DNA from: Tolypothrix tenuis PCC 7101
GTDB lineage: Bacteria; Cyanobacteriota; Cyanobacteriia; Cyanobacteriales; Nostocaceae
Assembly (NCBI RefSeq): GCF_002368295.1
Contig: NZ_AP018248.1
Location: forward strand, 8,493,094 to 8,557,093
DNA length: 64,000 nucleotides
Direction: 5' to 3'
Position 1 is the stretch's first letter, and each line of letters opens with the position of its first letter. Made by a program: the position numbers and the translations under genes. The notes beneath the pieces are model-generated. The model saw nothing but the letters and a program-made list of their open reading frames with translations, was not told the origin of the DNA and ran no database searches. Below, piece by piece: positions 60,360-64,000 of this stretch.

Positions 60360-61910
60360 CTAAGCCCTAACAATAGTTACAGAACGCCCATTTTTTGTAG
60401 TTGTGACTTCAGTTGTTAATCGTTCTTCGATGGGTAAAGCCTTGGCACGTAAATCGAAAATAATTAACCAACCAAAATTTACCCCCAACCTTGCCAAATA
60501 GGAATCTAACTGTTCAATACCTGATTCCATTGGGTCTCTTCTTTTATCCCGCCAAGCTTTTAACTCGATTCCTAGAGTAATCTTGCCATATCTCAGACAT
60601 AAATCCATGCGATCGCGTCCAATGGCATATTCCCTTTCTAGGGTTCCACCCCCATTCACCACCCGATGTAAAAATGCCATTAGTACCAAATGGGGAGCAA
60701 TCTCATGGTAAGAAGCACTACCAAGTAACGGTTCCCCATGTTGTTGCCAAAACGCTAAAAATGCCTGTAATAGCTTATCCGTATCTAACTCACCTGACTG
60801 AGTTAACCAAGTAGGTGCTATTTGAGGCAAAGAAGCCATCGGTGTTACTGTTAATACTCTAGGTAAAACCTCCCGATAAATTGGATTAGCGATCGCCAGT
60901 CCTCCCAAAGCGTGCATTTTACATAAGCCCAGGTCAATGACAAATTGGATATCATCATTTGGCACATCCCCTAGTTCTAAACCTGCAAGTATAGGCTCAA
61001 TAATTGCCTTAACTCTCGGTTCTCGCAGTCTTTCGGCTAGGGAATCAAGATGGGTATCTTGCCTTTTAATTAGTATTTCTTTGGCTGCGTGAATATGCCC
61101 AGGTGTAATTGCTACATTTACATCCGTCACCATCTCTTCGACAATTTCTTTAGCAAGGGCATTTACCAACCAAGGTTGTCCCTGAGTCAAATCAAATGCT
61201 GTTGCGATCGCTTCCGGGGTAAAAACTTGTCCCGTGTCTTCGGTATGTTGTTGGTATAATTGTTCAACTTCACTGGCATTAAAATCTCTCAAGGTGAGGG
61301 AGCGGACTTTGATATTAAAGGGGCTTGCTGTATTTAATCTATTACTTCCACCAGAAGCAACCTTATAATCTCGTACATCTCGCAAACCGATTAACCCGAC
61401 AGATAAAGGAAAGTTTTTTGGACGTTCGGGATAACCATCACGTAACTGCCGCAAAATTGAAATTAGGGCTTTATCCTGCAAAGAGTCGATTTCATCAATA
61501 AATATTACTAAAGGTCGGGGTGAAGTTTGCGCCCATGCCTGCAAACTAGCTCGAATCCTTTGTCCTGCATCCTCAAACTTCCAAGCAGGTGGTTGTAGTT
61601 CTTGGGGTAAACGGATTGCGATCGCATCACTCCAAGCACCAAGAATTGCTAATTCGGCTGTTCCAGGATCATCACTAAACGGTGCGCCAACTTCCACAGA
61701 TACCATGACTGCCGCATAGCTGCCGCTTTCTGTAAGTTGTTTTGCCAAAGCCAGCATTGCCGTGGTTTTACCCGTTTGGCGAGGAGCATGGATGACAAAA
61801 TAGCTTTCTTGGGCAATTAGTCGCTCCAAAGAAGGCAACCTCACAGTTGGCGGTAGCATGTAGTGAATGTCGGCTTTACAAGGACCTGCGGTGTTAAACC
61901 AACGAGGCAT
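60360..61910 (-). CDS. AAA ATPase with C-terminal nuclease-like domain
   Basis: 516 residues. A P-loop APRQTGKT lies at 42-49 and Walker B LVIFIDEIDSL near 133-143, followed by a helical lid/winged-helix region (TQGQPWLVNALAKEIVEEM). Near the C-terminus DRMDLCLRYGKITLGIELKAWR has the D-ExK pattern of PD-(D/E)xK nucleases, seen in the related AAA-ATPase family of bacteria. It ends convergently, 13 bp from the TpsA 1 stop, and lies between the two TpsA genes. Its role is unknown; DNA handling or a defence-type function are possible. No partner gene is evident. Confidence 0.8.
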   Translation of the reverse strand: MPRWFNTAGPCKADIHYMLPPTVRLPSLERLIAQESYFVIHAPRQTGKTTAMLALAKQLTESGSYAAVMVSVEVGAPFSDDPGTAELAILGAWSDAIAIRLPQELQPPAWKFEDAGQRIRASLQAWAQTSPRPLVIFIDEIDSLQDKALISILRQLRDGYPERPKNFPLSVGLIGLRDVRDYKVASGGSNRLNTASPFNIKVRSLTLRDFNASEVEQLYQQHTEDTGQVFTPEAIATAFDLTQGQPWLVNALAKEIVEEMVTDVNVAITPGHIHAAKEILIKRQDTHLDSLAERLREPRVKAIIEPILAGLELGDVPNDDIQFVIDLGLCKMHALGGLAIANPIYREVLPRVLTVTPMASLPQIAPTWLTQSGELDTDKLLQAFLAFWQQHGEPLLGSASYHEIAPHLVLMAFLHRVVNGGGTLEREYAIGRDRMDLCLRYGKITLGIELKAWRDKRRDPMESGIEQLDSYLARLGVNFGWLIIFDLRAKALPIEERLTTEVTTTKNGRSVTIVRA

Positions 61911-62068
61911 AGGGACTTGATGACTATTGTTGAGATGTCCTTAGTGTAGCGCTTCGGGCCATAGCTATTTTTCGCTTATTTTCTTTTCTGTAATGTTCTT
62001 ACGTGATATTGTGAGGAAGAGAATCAGTGTAAATACTAGTTTTATTATTAAATTTAAAACTTTTATTT

Positions 62069-64000
62069 GTGGGAAAGAAAAGAGTGCAAAAATTGGGCTG
62101 GAGTGGGAAAGTGTGGCATTTCCTTGAAATATCGTCTGCTTCGCTTCTGTTGGAATGCAGAGGTGCAATATTGCAGGGATATAAAACTCTGTTGCTTGCA
62201 TCAATTATCTTTTCTCCATTTACGGGTTCCCAATGGCCAGTTTTGGCTCAAAGTAATTTAGTCCCGGATAATACACTCGGTTCTGAGTCTTCTAGGGTAA
62301 TCAACAGTAGTAGCAACGAATTTATTCTAGGTGGAGCGCAACGGGAGCAGAATTTATTCCACAGTTTTCGAGAATTTAATGTTGGCGAAAATCGAGGTGC
62401 TTACTTCTTTGTTTTCGACCCAAGTATTCAGAATATTTTGGCGCGAGTGACGGGAAGCAATCGCTCGGATATTTTGGGTATTTTAGGGACTCGGCAAGTA
62501 ATTGATGGTAATCTTTTTCGTTCCAATGCCAACTTATTTGTGATGAATCCCAATGGTATTTTGTTTGGAGAAAATGCTCGTCTAGATGTTGGTGCTTCGT
62601 TTGTGGCGACAACCGCTAACGGTATTCAATTTGGCACTCAAGGAAATTTTAGTGCGACAAATCCCCAGACACCAGGGGTGTTAACTGTTAACCCATCGGC
62701 TTTATTTTTTAATCAGATTACTCAAAATGCAGCGATTCAAAACAATGCTAGCTTATCAGTTTCTGAAGGTAATAGTTTGCTGCTGATAGGTGGGAACGTC
62801 AATATTAATGGTGGAATATTGTTTGCTCCTGGTGGACGAGTTGAGTTGGGGGGTTTGACGGAAAAGGGGAATATTGAAATTCAAAAAGACGGTGATATTT
62901 TCAGTTTGACTTTCCCAAACCAATTGCAGCGCGGTAATCTGTCGCTAAATAATAGCGCTCAGGTATATGTGGTTTCTACTGGAGGAGGTAGTATTGCTTT
63001 CAATTCTCAAAATATCGATATTTCCGGAGCAAGTCAGATTTTTGCGGGGATTTTGAGAAATTCTGAGACTGTTGCAGGTGATATTAACCTCAATGCAACG
63101 GAAGCAATCAAAGTAGAACAAAACAGCTTTATAGGAAATTTAGTTACTTTTGGTAATGGAGGTGATATTAATATCAATGCAAACACCTTTTCTATCTTTG
63201 GAAGCAGGGTAAGTACCAGAACATCTGGAGAAGGGAATGGAGGGAATTTAACAATTAATACTAAAGACTTGCTTGTGCAAGATGGAGCGCAAATAAGTGC
63301 TGGTACACTTGGTTTAGGTAATAGTGGAAATTTAAATGTTAATGCCTCCAATAGTGTCAAAGTAATTGGTGTAACAGGTAATAACATTCGCAGTACTTTG
63401 GCAAGTCAAGCACTTGAAGGGTCAGATGGAAATGCAGGAACTTTAACAATTAATACTAAAGACTTGCTTGTGCAAGATGGAGCGCAAATAAGTGCTGGTA
63501 CATTTGCCGCGGGAAATGGAGGGCAATTAACTATCAATGCTACTAACAGCGTGCAAGTGCTTGGTTCATCTGGCTTGTTTGCTGCTGCTGAAAGAAATTC
63601 AACAGGTGATTCAGGAGATTTAACAATTACCACTAAAAAATTGCTATTAAGCGATAACGCACGAGTTAGTGTAGCGATGGGTGGTGTTGGGAAAGCAGGA
63701 AATTTAAATATTAATACTCAAAATTTATTAGTAAATAATGGGGGGCAGATATCTGCTGGTCTTTTTGGGTCTGGAAGGGGAGGAAATTTGATTGTAAATG
63801 CCGAGGAAGTGCAATTAATTGGTCGCTCTGATGATGGTCGTTTTGGTAGTGGTTTATTTACTAGTGCTGACCCTGATTCAATTGGTAGTGCAGGAGATTT
63901 GACAATTAACACCCAAAATTTACTTGTGCAGGATGGGGCGTTAATTGGGGCTGACACATTTGGTAGAGGGAACGGAGGTAATTTAACTGTCAATGCCTCC
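62069..64000 (+). CDS. Filamentous haemagglutinin-type exoprotein (TpsA) 2, incomplete
   Basis: Open from GTG at 62069 (MGKKRVQKLGWSGKVW) to the edge of the window, where it is cut off. The signal ends PVLAQ; the TPS domain (NLVPDNTLGSESSRV, LFVMNPNGILFGENARLDVG) and beta-helix turns (GGNLTINTKDLLVQDGAQIS) follow. The N-terminal third is very similar to TpsA 1 in DNA as well as protein. A 61-bp segment is repeated exactly at 63247 and 63442. The start is inferred from alignment of the MGK-KLG-KV region with TpsA 1. Expected to be exported by a TpsB transporter. Confidence 0.83.
   Translation, partial: MGKKRVQKLGWSGKVWHFLEISSASLLLECRGAILQGYKTLLLASIIFSPFTGSQWPVLAQSNLVPDNTLGSESSRVINSSSNEFILGGAQREQNLFHSFREFNVGENRGAYFFVFDPSIQNILARVTGSNRSDILGILGTRQVIDGNLFRSNANLFVMNPNGILFGENARLDVGASFVATTANGIQFGTQGNFSATNPQTPGVLTVNPSALFFNQITQNAAIQNNASLSVSEGNSLLLIGGNVNINGGILFAPGGRVELGGLTEKGNIEIQKDGDIFSLTFPNQLQRGNLSLNNSAQVYVVSTGGGSIAFNSQNIDISGASQIFAGILRNSETVAGDINLNATEAIKVEQNSFIGNLVTFGNGGDININANTFSIFGSRVSTRTSGEGNGGNLTINTKDLLVQDGAQISAGTLGLGNSGNLNVNASNSVKVIGVTGNNIRSTLASQALEGSDGNAGTLTINTKDLLVQDGAQISAGTFAAGNGGQLTINATNSVQVLGSSGLFAAAERNSTGDSGDLTITTKKLLLSDNARVSVAMGGVGKAGNLNINTQNLLVNNGGQISAGLFGSGRGGNLIVNAEEVQLIGRSDDGRFGSGLFTSADPDSIGSAGDLTINTQNLLVQDGALIGADTFGRGNGGNLTVNAS

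Noticed and set aside
60360..61910. AAA ATPase/nuclease-like gene as a complete defence system
   Set aside because: A single gene with no linked effector or defence neighbours; function left open.

Overview
The window looks like chromosomal DNA of a filamentous, probably heterocyst-forming cyanobacterium (Nostoc/Calothrix/Tolypothrix-like). Support comes from the abundant HIP1 octamer GCGATCGC, short tandem repeats of the TTCAAAA and ACTGACC type, the gene content (Ser/Thr kinase with TPR and PDZ, NB-ARC/WD40 protein, CHAT protein, CHASE2 kinase, DUF928, filamentous haemagglutinin-type exoproteins) and the many insertion-sequence relics. No rRNA, tRNA or CRISPR array was seen. Family names come from recognising motifs by eye; no search was run.

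Layout. 1-3.1 kb: three small YciI/VOC-type genes, then a SAM methyltransferase gene split by an insertion sequence whose transposase has lost its core. 3.1-12.3 kb: ordinary genes (SDR epimerase, NUDIX, a MOSC domain fused to an alkyltransferase-like domain, a large kinase, a cupin, a six-repeat IDGQRPI protein, a BON protein), plus a relic of a drug-efflux gene whose intact relative lies at 38.3-39.5 kb. 12.6-22.1 kb: an accessory cluster of poorly known proteins containing a paralogue family (353 aa, 475 aa and a relic), an LprI-like secreted protein and a SUKH-domain protein; it resembles an immunity-gene store without a visible toxin. 22.2-27.4 kb: small membrane and secreted proteins. 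27.4-30.3 kb: two neighbouring insertion sequences (IS701-like and IS630-like). 30.4-36.1 kb: a plasmid- or island-like block with an XRE regulator, a perfect palindromic operator candidate, a DUF5674 gene, a ferritin-like protein, a partial duplication and a MocR relic.

38.3-43.5 kb: MFS exporter, a 210-bp MITE, then two minus-strand units with homologous flanks. One unit encodes a TIM-barrel isomerase-like enzyme and a haem-oxygenase-fold (possibly di-iron) protein, with a 45-codon ORF upstream. The other encodes a secreted Cys-rich protein. I consider this the best candidate for something undescribed.

43.6-64.0 kb: a 1217-aa NB-ARC protein with 14 WD40 repeats, two unknown small genes, then a signalling and secretion locus: degenerate kinase-like protein, response regulator, CHASE2 histidine kinase, DUF928 protein, divergent CHAT caspase-like protein, and two haemagglutinin-type TpsA exoproteins separated by an AAA ATPase/nuclease-like gene. 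The second TpsA runs off the end of the window. The likely logic is membrane sensing by the CHASE2 kinase, regulation by the response regulator, and a cell-surface or proteolytic output through TpsA, DUF928 and CHAT.
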